This document shows positions 20,271-31,179 of a DNA stretch of 64,000 nucleotides, piece by piece (within the stretch, counting starts at the first letter, position 1; the number at the start of each line of letters is the position of its first letter). This DNA comes from Elymus sibiricus (Eukaryota > Streptophyta > Magnoliopsida > Poales > Poaceae), in the NCBI GenBank assembly GCA_039707655.1, contig CM077664.1, positions 193,992,195 through 194,056,194 of the forward strand, read 5' to 3'. A program made the translations under genes and the position numbers. The notes below the pieces were generated by a model. The model was not told the origin of the DNA, made no database searches, and saw nothing but the letters and a program-made list of their open reading frames with translations.

Positions 20271-21838
20271 TGCTACTTGTCAGCTGCGTTGGTAATTCCC
20301 TGAAGAGGAAGGGATATGCAGTATAGTAGAGATAAGTATTTCCCTTAGTTATGAAACCAAGGTTATCAGTCCAGTAGGAGAATCACCCAACACCTCGTTA
20401 GCAGCACCTGCACACAAAACAACAAATCCTTGCACCCAACGCAAACAAGGGGTTGTCAATCCCTCGGTGGTAATAGCAAGATTAAATTGTATGTGATAGA
20501 TAGATAGATTGAAGCAAAAATACAAAATAAAATAAATAAAAGAAAAGTGCAGCAAGATATTTTTAGGGTTTTTAATATATGATTTAGATAGACCCGGGGG
20601 CCATAGTTTTCACTAGAGGCTTCTCTCAAGAAAATAGCATACGGTGAGTAGACAAATTACTGTTGGGCAATTGATAGAAAAGCAAATAATCATGACGATA
20701 TCCATGGCAATGATCATGTATATAGGCATCACGTCCGAGACAAGTAGACCGACTCCTGCCTGCATCTAGTACTATTACTCCACACATCGACCGCTATCCA
20801 GCATGCATCTAGTGTATTAAGTCCATAAAGAACGGAGTAACGCCTTAAGCAAGATGACATGATGTAGACAAAGTAAACTCACGCATGAATAAACCCCATC
20901 TTTTTACCCTTAATAGAAATGATACATACGTGTCATGTCCCTTTCTGTCACTGGGATTGAGCACCGCAAGATCGAACACATTACAAAACACCTCTTCCCA
21001 TGGCAAGATAAATCAATCTAGTTAGCCAAACCAAATCAATAGATCGGAGAAGAAATACGAAGCTATAATAATCATGCATAAAAGAGATCAGAGAAGACTC
21101 AAATAATATTCATGGATAATCTGATCATAAACTCACAATTCATCGGATCCCAACAAACACACCGCAAAAAGTGATTACATCGGATAGAACTCCAAGAACA
21201 TCGAGGAGAACATTGTATTGAAGAACAAAAAGAGAGAAGAAGCCATCTAGCTACTAACTATGGACCCGAAGGTCTGTGGTAAACTACTCACGCATCATCG
21301 AAAGGGGTAGCAAGGTTGATGTAGAGCCCCTCCGTGACCGATTCCCCCTCCGGCGGAGTAACGGAAAAGGCCTCCAGATGGGATCTCTTGAGAACAGAAG
21401 CTTGTGGCGGCGGAAAAAGTATTTCGTGGACTCCTCTGTAGGTTTCTCAATTTTTTGGGAATTTATAGTGGTGGAATTAGGTCAAAAGGGGCAGAGGTGG
21501 GCCCACGAGGCACCAGGGCACGCCTGCCCCCCCCCAGGTGTGCCCTGGTGGCTCGTGGCCACCTCCTAGGGCTTCTGGCCTTCTCCCGAAGCTTCTAGTG
21601 TTGGTTATGTCCAGAAAAAAATCTCCAAAAAGTTTCGTGGCATTTGGACTTCGTTTGGTATTGATATTCTGTAAAACCAAAAGCAGGCAGAAAATAGCAA
21701 CTGGCACTGGGCACTAAGTTAATAGGTTAGTCCCAAAAAATGATATATAATTGTTGTAAATGTATATAAAAACATCCAAGATTGATAATATAACAGCATG
21801 GAACAATCAAAAATTATAGATACGTTGGAGACGTATCA
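20271..21838 (-). repeat. 3' LTR of element B (1,568 bp)
   Basis: Minus strand starts TGATACGTCTCCAACGTATC. It is about 170 bp longer than the 5' LTR because the latter has lost roughly 145 bp near its minus-strand start and part of the hairpin. Confidence 0.9.
21503..21558. repeat. GC-rich hairpin, copy 3 (3' LTR of B)
   Basis: Left arm CCACGAGGCACCAGGGCACG pairs with the rc of GTGCCCTGGTGGCTCGTGG; loop is C-rich. The other LTR (26596-26630) has lost most of the right arm. Confidence 0.88.
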
Positions 21839-24569
21839 GCATCCCCAAGCTTAATTCCTACTCGTCCTCGAGTAGGTAAATGATAAAAACAGAATTTTTG
21901 ATGTGGAATGCTGCCTATCATATTCATCATATTCTTTTCTTTTATAGCATGGACATTTGGACTTGAATGATTCAAAGCAATAGTCTTTAATTTGACAGGA
22001 AGATATAAATACTCAAGCATGCTAACAAGCAACCATGTCTTTCAAAATATCAATGCTAAAGAAAGTTATCCCTAGCCCATTATGCTCAATCATTGATCCA
22101 TTCATGAAACACACTCAAATATTAGCTACACACAATGCACAAGTATGACAATAGTGCTCTCTAGTTGGTGCTTTATAAGAGAAGATGGAGACTCAAAATA
22201 AAATAAAAATTGCATAAAAGTAAATAGATAGGCCCTTCGCAGAGGGAAGCAGAGATTTGCTAATGTGCCAGGGCTCAAAGCTTAAATTAGAGAGATGAAA
22301 ATATTTTGAGAGGCATGCTTTTCTTGTCAACGAAAACGACCGAGAATTCCCAATATCTTCCATGCTAGACACATCATAGGCGGTTCCCAAACAGAAAGTA
22401 AAGTTTATTTCCTTTCCACCATTCTTTCACAATCCATGGCTAGCCGTATCCACGGGTGCCCTCCATACAAACACTTTCCAAGGAATTTTGTTGTTATTAA
22501 TTTTTGATTTCATTATGGGACTGGGCATCCCTATTACCAACCATTCTCTTGTGCAATGAAAAGTGAATAAACTCTCATCGTGAGAATAACACACCTAGCA
22601 TGGAAAATATTGGCCACCCCCTGCCGCTTCATGAGCGGTACAGGCACACTAAACGGAAAAATTATTTTGAAAATTAGAGTTGGCACACGCAAATTTACTT
22701 GGAACGGCATGGAAATACCGCATATAGGTAGATATGGTGTACTCATTTGGCACAACTTGGGTTTAAGGAGTTTGGATGCACAAGCAGTATTCCCGCTTAG
22801 TACAAATGAAGGCTAGCAAATAGATTGAGAAGCAACAAACCAAAAAGGAAAAACGGTCATAAACATGCATTAAACATAACTAACACCGAATAATGCACCA
22901 TAATTAGGATATAATTTCTTTGCATAACTATTGACTTAATGTGCATGCATAGGGAATCACAAACCTTAACACTAATATTCTTACTAAATCACAATTACTC
23001 ACTAACATGACTCACATATTATCATCTCCATATCGCAAAACTATTGCAAGGAATCACACTTATCATATCCAATGATCTATATGAAAGTTTTTATTATATC
23101 CCTCTTGAATATTCATCACTTTGGGACCAATTTCATATCTTGTGCAAATTACCGTTACTATCATCAACTCTCAAAAATATATAAGTGAAGCATAAGAGTG
23201 CTAATATTTCTTCAAATTTTCATCTTATAAACTCTCAAAATAATATAAGTGAAGCATGAGAGTTTATTTCTTCAAAATTTTAATATTATCAACTCTCAAA
23301 ATAATATAAGTGAAGCATGAGAGTTTATTTCTTCAAAATATAGCCACCACCGTGCTCAAAAATATTTAAGTGAAGCACTAGAGCAACTACCTAGCTCAAA
23401 AAATTTAAGTGAAGCACATAGAGTATTCTAACAAATTATGATGAACGTGTGGCTCTCCCAAATTGATGTGTCCAGCAAAGATGATTGTGACAAACTAAAA
23501 ATCAAACAAATCAAAGACTCATATAAAACACGATGCTCCAAGCAAAACACATATCATGTGACGAATAAACATATAGCTCCAAGTAAAATTACCGATGGTA
23601 GGTAGAAGAAAGAGGGGATGCCTTCCGGGGCATCCCCAAGCTTAGACGCTTGAGTCTTCCTTGAATATTACCTTGGGGTGCCTCGGGCATCCCCAAGCTT
23701 AGGCTCTTGCTACTCCTTATTCCTTCATCCATCGTGATCTCACCCAAAACTTCAAAACTTCAATCACACAAAACTCAACAAAACCTTCATGAGATCCGTT
23801 AGTATAACAAAACAAATCACTACTTTAAGTACTGTTGCAAACCCATTCATATTTTATTTTTGCATTATACCTACTGTATTATAACTTCTCCATGGCTTAT
23901 AACCCCCGATACAATCCATAGTTTCATCAAAACAAGCAAGTAGTGCATCAAAAACAGAATCTGTCAAAAACAGAACAGTCTGTAGGAATCTATTTAAAAG
24001 CTATACTTCTGTAACTCCAAAAATTCTGAAAAATTAGGACAACGTGGGGAATTCATATACCAATACTGTGTAAAAATTTCAGATTTTTCTGACACTCCAG
24101 TACAGAACCAAAATTCCAGCACTGGACGCAAAACTTTATGTTTTCCAAACAGCATCAATTATACTATCTCCCAAATCATCACAAAGGCATTACTTGGCAC
24201 AAACACTAATTAAAACATAAAAACTCAATCATAACAGTATCATAAATATGAAAACACACAATAAGGAAAAAGCAAAGATAACTATTGGGTTGTCTCCCAA
24301 CAAGCTCTTTCTTTATAGCCACTAAGATTGGCTTGAGATCTTAATGATGCTCACGTCAAAGACAATAATTGAAGCACAAAGAGAGCATCATAAAACATGT
24401 GACAAATATATTTAAGTCTAACATACTTCCTATGCATAGGCATTTTATAAGTAAACAAATTATCAAGACAAGCAACACCTAGCATATGCATAAAAAGAGA
24501 ATGAAACATTAATAATTCCAACACAAAGAGAGATAATTTAGTGACATGAAGATTTCTATAACCATATTT
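21839..24569 (-). other. Non-coding internal domain of element B
   Basis: The polypurine tract AAGCTTGGGGATGC (minus strand) is at 21839-21852. The rest is AT-rich and without coding frames. It includes the tandem hairpin repeats at 23165-23415 and two further tract-like copies AAGCTTGGGGATG at 23631-23643 and 23688-23700. Confidence 0.7.
23165..23415 (+). repeat. Tandem repeats with short hairpins in element B
   Basis: Five units with the core CTCAAAA-ATATAAGTGAAGCA followed by (T/C)(G/A)AGAG. Two central units of about 55 bp are nearly identical. ACTCTCA ... TGAGAGT in each central unit can pair across AATAATATAAGTGAAGCA. Confidence 0.85.
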
Positions 24570-25122
24570 TCATCTCTCATTATAATTACATGTAGGATGA
24601 TAATCAAATTCAACAATATAACTATCATATAAAATATTCTCTTCATGATCCACATGCATAATTTTTTTATACTCTTCCAAAATAGTGGGATTGACATCAA
24701 CTAAAGTCATGACCTCTCCAAACCCACATTTAATATTATAGCAAACATTATTATAAATAACATATTCATCATGTGGATTAAATAAATTTTCAAGATCATA
24801 AGAAGCATTATCACCCCAATCATGATCATTGCAATAAGTAGTGGATATGACAAAATTATCATCCCCAAGCTTGTAGTTTTGCATATCATTAGCATAATTG
24901 ACATTAATAGAATTTATAGTAACATCATTGCAATCATGCTTTTCAATCAAGGAGCTATCATGAATCACTTTATAAATTTCTTCTTCTAACACTTCATCAC
25001 AATTTTTCAGATTCATGATTTTCAAGCAAAACTTCATACAGAAAATCAAGAGCACTCAAATCACTAGCAATTGGTTCATTATAACTGGATCTTTTGAAAA
25101 GATTAGCAAGTGGATGAGGATC
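24570..25122 (-). pseudogene. Acidic ORF of unknown function in element B
   Basis: Minus strand ATG near 25122 opens MDPHPLANLFKRSSYNEPIA. A frameshift near 25040 leads into ENLKNCDEVLEEE-like sequence and a 161-codon frame rich in Asn, Asp, Glu and Tyr (IHDSSLIEKHDCNDVTINS, SYDLENLFNPHDEYVIY). The ORF starts about 220 bp after the PBS, the place of gag, but shows no capsid domain, zinc finger or protease motif. I recall the same ORF from other Triticeae elements, so it is a conserved, uncharacterised module. One shift makes this copy doubtful as a gene. Confidence 0.55.
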
Positions 25123-25335
25123 CATAGTGGTCTTAAATTTTTGCTTTTACTTTCTGTTCTTGTGTGTTTTCATAAAGGCAATAAAAGCAACAAATCAAGC
25201 AAAAGAAATATTTTTGTGTTTTTGTAAAAACTTTTTAGAAGTAGGGGAGCTGAAAACGAGAGGCAAAGGCAAATAAAATAAATGCAAGGAGATGTAAGTT
25301 TTATGCGTAGGTACTTGATAGATGTTGATGATGTC

Positions 25336-25353
25336 TCCCCGGCAATGGCGCCA
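25336..25353 (-). other. Primer-binding site of element B
   Basis: Minus strand TGGCGCCATTGCCGGGGA, eleven bases after the 5' LTR end. Confidence 0.85.
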
Positions 25354-25364
25354 GAAATTCTTCC

Positions 25365-26763
25365 TGCTATTTTTGAGCTGCGTTGGTAATTCCCTGAAGA
25401 GGAAGGGAGATGCAGTACAGTAGAGATAAGTATTTCCCTCAGTTATGAAACCAAGGTTATCAATCCAGTAGGAGAATCACGCAACACCTCGTTAGCAGCG
25501 CCTGCAAACAAAACAACAAATCCTTGCACCCAACGCAAACAAGGGGTTGTCAATCCCTCGGGGGTAATTGCAAGATTAAATTGTATGTGATAGATAGATA
25601 GATTGAAACAAAAATACAAAATAAAATAAATAAAAGAAAAGTGCAGCATGATATTTTTAGGGTTTTTAATATATGATTTAGATAGACCCCGGGGCCATAG
25701 TTTTCACTAGAGGCTTCTCTCAAGAAAATAGCATACGGTGGGTAGACAAATTACTGTTGGGCAATTGATAGAAAAGCAAATAATCATGACGATATCCAAG
25801 GCAATGATCATGTATATAGGCATCACGTCCGAGACAAGTAGACCGACTCCTGCCTGCATCTACTACTATTACTCCACACATCGACCGCTATGCAACATGC
25901 ATCTAGTGTATTAAGTCCATAAAGAATGGAGTAACGCCTTAAGCAAGATGACATGATGTAGACAAAGTAAACTCACACATGAATAAACCCCATCTTTTTA
26001 CCCTTAATAGCAATGATACATACGTGTCATGTCCCTTTCTGTCACTGGGATTGAGCACCGCAAGATCGAACCCATTACAAAGCACCTCTTCCCATGGCAA
26101 GATAAATCAATCTAGTTGGCCAAACGAAATCAATAGATCGGAGAAGAAATATGAAGCTATAATAATCATGCATAAAAGAGATCGGAGAAGACTCAAATAA
26201 TATTCATGGATAATCTGATCATAAACTCACAATTCATCGGATCCCAACAAACACACCGCAAAACGTGATTACATCGGATAGAACTCCAAGAACATCGAGG
26301 AGAACATTGTATTGAAGATCAAAAAGAGAGAAGAAGCCATCTAGCTACTAACTATGGACCCGAAGGTCTGTGGTAAACTACTCACGCATCATCGGAAGGG
26401 CAGCAAGGTTGATGTAAAGCCCCTCCATGATTGATTCCCCCTCCGTCGGAGTACCGGAAAAGGCCTCCGGATGGGATCTCTCAAGAACAGAAGCTTGCGG
26501 CGGCGGAAAAAGTATTTCGTGGACTCCTCTGTAGGTTTCCCAATTTTTTGGGAATTTATAGTGGTGGAATTAGGTCAAAAGGGGCAGAGGTGGGCCCACG
26601 AGGCACCAGGGCACGCCTGCCCGCTCGTGGCCACCTCCTGGGGCTTCTGGCCTTCTCCCAAAGCTTCTAGTGTTGGTTATGTCCAAAAAAAATCTCCAAA
26701 AAGTTTCGTGGCATTTGGACTTCGTTTGGTATTGAACATTATAGATGCGTTGGAGACGTATCA
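25365..26763 (-). repeat. 5' LTR of element B (1,399 bp)
   Basis: Matches 20271-21838 closely apart from two deletions: about 145 bp near 26733 and the right hairpin arm near 26622. Confidence 0.9.
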
Positions 26764-27356
26764 GGCAGCAGGTAGTCATTTGGGCGGATAGCAACATTAA
26801 AACATTTCGCAAGACGCGAAGCATAAATACCACCATGGATTTTACCTTTAGTTCTGTTGGTGTGTAAGCGGCGTGCAATAATAGCTCCCAAGCTAAAAGT
26901 GTTATCGCCATAAATAGCACGACGCAAGATGGCAAGGTCAGGGGCATTGAGCGTACCACCTTCCTCCCTGGCAGTCAAACATTTCCCTATGAATAAAGCA
27001 AAGTAGTGCACAGCAGGAAAATGCAAGCTAGTAACACGGGCTTTTGAAACGCCTCTAAATTCCCCCACAGTCAAAGTGCGAAGGAAGTCCTCAAACTCCT
27101 CAGGCCGAGGCTCCCTCAAATCCCCATCAGAAGGGATCAAGCATATCTCACAAAACTCATCTAGCGTTAACTCATGATGTTGAGCATATAAATCGAAATG
27201 CACCATGGGGATATCGAGCCTAGGCATGAAATAAAAATTTTGAACAAAGGAATTTGTAAGGATGTGGTGCTGGTCACACTCATCTGTGAGGAAGTCAGTC
27301 AGCCCGGCATTCGCAACAAATTGTGCGAACTCTTGATGGAACCCGGCTTCGTTCAT
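26764..27356 (-). pseudogene. Athila-type ORF of element A, N-terminal part
   Basis: 205-codon frame beginning MNEAGFHQEFAQFVANAGLT, with FDLYAQHHELTLDEFCEICL, YFALFIGKCLTAREEGGTLN and KIHGGIYASRLAKCFNVAI. This matches the uncharacterised family usually called ATHILA ORF-1 (from memory). It is cut by the insertion of element B after SRLAKCFNVAIRPNDYLLP and continues at 20265. It sits where pol would be expected, after protease and before the 3' LTR. Confidence 0.7.
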
Positions 27357-28271
27357 GAAGGTGTTGTGCGGCCACTCGCACGGTCGGACCTCCGTCCTGC
27401 GCGGAATGTTGAGGTCGTGATCATGGGCATACCCAAGGACACCCTAGGAGCTCCGGCTCGAAGAACCCCTCTGAATAAAGTTCATTTTCCTAAGTACAAA
27501 TTTCTGAAAAATTTTGGACCACAAAAAGATGTTAACAAAATTTCACAAGATTGATAGCAACTACTCATACAAGTGCCTAGCGGCTATATCAAGCATTCAA
27601 ACTACTTAAAACTCAAAGAATTTAACATGCAAGCTCATTTTCAGTAGCACCAATAGGAGCAATTTATGCAAAATATAATCCACTAAAGCAAAAACTAATT
27701 GGAGCAATGGGAGAGTCACATACCAAGGAGCAATCCCTCAAAACAGTTTCGGAAATGGAGCTCCGAGCAAAGAGATCGAAAATCTCATGTTTGGGAACAA
27801 GAACACGAGAGAGAGAGCTACAACGATTTTTTTTCTGGAGGTAGGAGATGAAGTGGGCTGAGTGGATAAGTGAGTAGGTCCCTGTGGGACCCACAAGGCA
27901 TCTTGGCGCACCCTAGGGGGGTGGCCGCGCCCTGTTGCCTTGTGGGCAATAGGTGCACCCCCTGGGTTGTTTTCAGTGCCAAAAATTCTTATATATTCCA
28001 GAAAAAATCATGTCAAAATTTTATTGCATTCTGAGCACTTTTATTTTTGGGCCATTTTTTTATTGCACGGATAATTCAGAAAAGAGGATAATCATGGCAT
28101 TTTATTGTATTAAACTATAATTAACAAAGAGCAAAAGGTAGGTATAGAAAGTTGTGTTTACTAAATTCATCGACCACATGCCCTTCAAAAAGAATCCATT
28201 AATAAGGTTGATCAAGTCTTATTAACAAACTATTTCCGAGTAACATGAAACCGAAGAATTTTCGTATAACA
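27357..28271 (-). other. Non-coding spacer of element A with LTR-like segment
   Basis: The region between protease and the Athila-type ORF has no RT or integrase trace. Positions about 27885-28010 resemble the LTR of A itself: the GC-rich hairpin followed by TTCTTATATATTCCA. This suggests that an LTR-derived piece was joined in when pol was lost. Confidence 0.6.
27890..27946. repeat. GC-rich hairpin, copy 4 (internal spacer of A)
   Basis: Left arm CCCACAAGGCATCTTGGCGC, right arm CGCGCCCTGTTGCCTTGTGG. Confidence 0.85.
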
Positions 28272-29330
28272 CTATGTTACCTCAATGGGGATATGCATCT
28301 CCCCAACAATAAGAATTTCATATTTCTTTTTGTCAGTAGAAAGAGGAAATTTGAATCCCCCAATAGTGATTGTCGAAACCTTTTCAATACAATTGATACC
28401 ATTCACCAAACTTTGTTTCTTCGGAAAATAAACCATATGCTCATTACCATTGACATGAAAACTGAATTTGCTTTTGTTGCAATCAATAATAGCCCGTGCA
28501 ATATTCAAAAAGGGTCTTCCAAGGATAATCGACATGTTGTCGTCCTCGGGCATATCAAGTATAACAAAGTCCGTCAAGATAGTAACATTTGCAACTACAA
28601 CGGGAACATCCTCACAAATTCCAATAGGTATAGCAGTAGATTTATCAGCCATTTGCAAAGATATTTCAGTGGGTGTGAGCTTATTCAAATCAAGTCTTCT
28701 ATATAAAGAGAAAGGCATAACACTAACACAGGCTCCCAAATCACATAAAGCAGTTTTAACATAATTTCTTTTAATGGAGCATGGTATAGTAGGTATTCCT
28801 GGATCTCCTAACTTTTTAGGTACTCCACCCTTAAAAGAATAATTTGCAAGCATGGTGGAAATTTCAGTTTTAGGTATCTTTCTTTTATTAGTGACAATAT
28901 CTTTCATGTATTTAGCATAGAGAGACATTTTCAACATATCAATCAAGCGAGTGCGCAGATAGACAGGTCTAAGCATTTCAACAAAGCGCTCAAAATCTTC
29001 ATCAACTTTATTTTTAGATGGTTTAGTAGGAAAAGGCATAGGTTTTTGAACCCATGGTTCTCTTTCCTTTCCATGTTTTCTAGCAACAAAATCTCTTTTG
29101 TCATATCTTTTGTTCTTAGGAGGTGGGTTATCAAGATCAACAGCAGGTTCTATTTCTACATCATTATCTGGTTGAGCATCAACAGGAACATCTTCATTAT
29201 CATTATGATTATCATTATCATTATTGCTAGGTGTACGTTCATTACCAGATTGTGTCTCAGCATCAGAAATAGAAACATCATTTTGATTCTCAGGAGGTTT
29301 TTCTATCTCAGGTTCACTAGAAGCATGCAA
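28272..29330 (-). pseudogene. Retropepsin-like protease region of element A
   Basis: 352-codon frame. Residues 1-110 are Asp/Asn/Glu-rich linker, followed by the Athila segment EDFERFVEMLRPVYLRTRLI and the protease with VKTALCDLGACVSVMPFSL (active site D-L-G) and MSIILGRPFLNIARAIID. It ends in a stop just after GEMHIPIEVT, where intact relatives would continue into RT. Upstream it joins gag through a frameshift near 29416. The protease would mature Gag; the D-L-G triad variant is usual in this clade. Confidence 0.85.
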
Positions 29331-29415
29331 AGTCCTATCATTTTTCTTTTTCTTTTTCTTCTTAGATGGACTAGGTGCATCAATATTATTTCTTTGAGAA
29401 TCTTGTTCAATTATT

Positions 29416-31023
29416 TTATGGATGACCTTCAGGATATAGAGGATCCTGAGTCATTCTACCTCTTCTAGTAACAACTTTAACAGCATGGTCATTCTTTTTC
29501 ATCTCATCAAGCAAATCATTTTGTGACTTAGCTACTTGTTCTAACTGAGTCTGAACCATAGAGGCATGCTTACTTAAACCTTTAACATCATTAGCAATTC
29601 TAAACATCAAATCACTCAAGCGTTCAATCATGATAGCATTCCGTTTTAGTTGATTGCTAACATACATATTAAAGTGTTCCTGTTTAATGATGTAATTATC
29701 AAATTCATACAAGCATTGACTAGCAGATTTATTATACGTAATATCACCTTCATCAAATCTAGTGAGAGAATTTACCTCCACTACCTGTGTTGGGATATCG
29801 AGCCCATGTACTTCTTTAATAGGTGGTAAATTCTTAACATCTTCAGCTTTAATACCTTTTTCCTTCATAGATTTCTTAACTTCTTGCATATCTTCTGGAC
29901 TGAGGAATAGAATACCCCTCTTCTTTGGAGTTGGCTTAGGTGTTGGTTCAGGAAGTGTCCAATCATCGACATTTCTCAATATATTATTCAATAATACTTC
30001 AGCCTGTCCAACAATTCGTTCCGTGAAAACACAACCAGCACAACTATCTAGGTAGTCCCTAGAAGCATCGGTTAGTCCATTATAAAAGATATCAAGTATT
30101 TCATTTTTCTTAAGAGGATGATCAGGCAAAGCATTAAGTAATTGGAGAAGCCTCCCCCAAGCTTGAGGGAGATTCTCTTCTTCAATTTGCACAAAATTAA
30201 ATATTTCCTGTAAAGTAGCTTATTTCTTGTCAGCGGGGAAATAATTTTCAGAGAAGTAATATATCATATCCGGCGGACTACGCACACAACCAGGAGCAAG
30301 AGTATTAAACCATTTCTTAGCATCACCCTTTAATGAGAAAGGAAACAACATAAGAATATATTAATAGCGAATTTTTTACTCATGAGCAAATAGGGTGGCA
30401 ATATCATTCAACTTAGTAAGATGTGCCACAACAGCTTCAGTTTCATAACCATGAAAAGGATCAGATTCAACCAAAGTAATTAACTCAGGATCAACAGAGA
30501 ATTCATAATCCTTATCAGTAACAAATATGGGGGACGTAGCAAACTTAGGATCATATTTCATTCTCTCCCTCATGGATGTTTCTTTCATTTCAGCAAACAA
30601 ATTTATAACCTCATCTCTATCATTACAAGCAAGAATGGCTCTAGCCGTCTCCCTATCAAAGACATGTTCATCAGGTGATTCAACTCTAGTAGGAGGACTA
30701 GGCATAATAGGTGAATAATAATTCTCAAGAGTTTCAACATTTTTAGAATTCTCAATTTCTTTAGCTTTAGCAAGTTGTTCATCAAGAAATTCACCAAGTG
30801 GCACAGTATTATCAAGCATAGTACTAGCATCATCATAAGTATCATTTATAGCAGAAGTAGTATCATCAATAACTTGTGACATATCAGAATGAATAGCAGG
30901 TGGTGGTGTCAAAAGCTTACTTAAACTAGAAGGTGAATCAAGTGCGGAGCTAGATGGCAGTTCCTTACCTCCCCTCGTCTTAGAGGGAACGATCTTGGTC
31001 TTAGCGTCTTTCAGATTCTTCAT
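29416..31023 (-). pseudogene. gag of element A, interrupted by stops
   Basis: ATG at 31023 opens MKNLKDAKTKIVPSKTRGGK, about 50 bp inside the PBS. An acidic Ser/Pro-rich N-terminal part runs to a stop at 30376 (LFAHE*). The capsid part resumes in the same frame at 30192 (LPQAWGRLLQLLNALPDHPL, FYNGLTDASRDYLDSCAGCV) and a basic coiled region follows (SKHASMVQTQLEQVAKSQND). At least two stops lie between 30192 and 30376, and one frameshift separates it from the protease. Confidence 0.85.
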
Positions 31024-31072
31024 AGCGATCAACAGATATAAATCCCAAGTGACACAACAAATAGAGCAATGC

Positions 31073-31090
31073 TCCCCAGGAACGGCGCCA
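31073..31090 (-). other. Primer-binding site of element A
   Basis: Minus strand TGGCGCCGTTCCTGGGGA, ten bases after the 5' LTR end. Confidence 0.85.
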
Positions 31091-31100
31091 GAAAAAGGTC

Positions 31101-31179
31101 TGGATAACCCACAAGTATACGGGATCGCAACAGTTTTCACGGGTAGTATTTCACCCAGATTTATTGATTTGACACAAGG
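31101..31179 (-). repeat. 5' LTR of element A, inner fragment
   Basis: TGGATAACCCACAAGTATAC matches the other LTR end with one extra G. The LTR is cut after ACACAAGG by element C and resumes at 44403. Confidence 0.92.

Larger units (their letters stand above)
20271..26763 (-). mobile_element. Element B: non-autonomous Athila-like LTR element
   Basis: Flanked by TSD GGCAG (20266-20270 and 26764-26768). 3' LTR 20271-21838, internal 21839-25364, 5' LTR 25365-26763. Plus-strand LTR ends are TGCTA and GACGTATCA. The PBS and polypurine tract are present, but of coding sequence only a short acidic ORF near the 5' LTR. It lacks gag, protease, RT and integrase. Confidence 0.92.

Noticed and set aside
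23165..23415. CRISPR-like array
   Set aside because: Repeats are diverged, spacers are not unique and the context is a plant LTR element.
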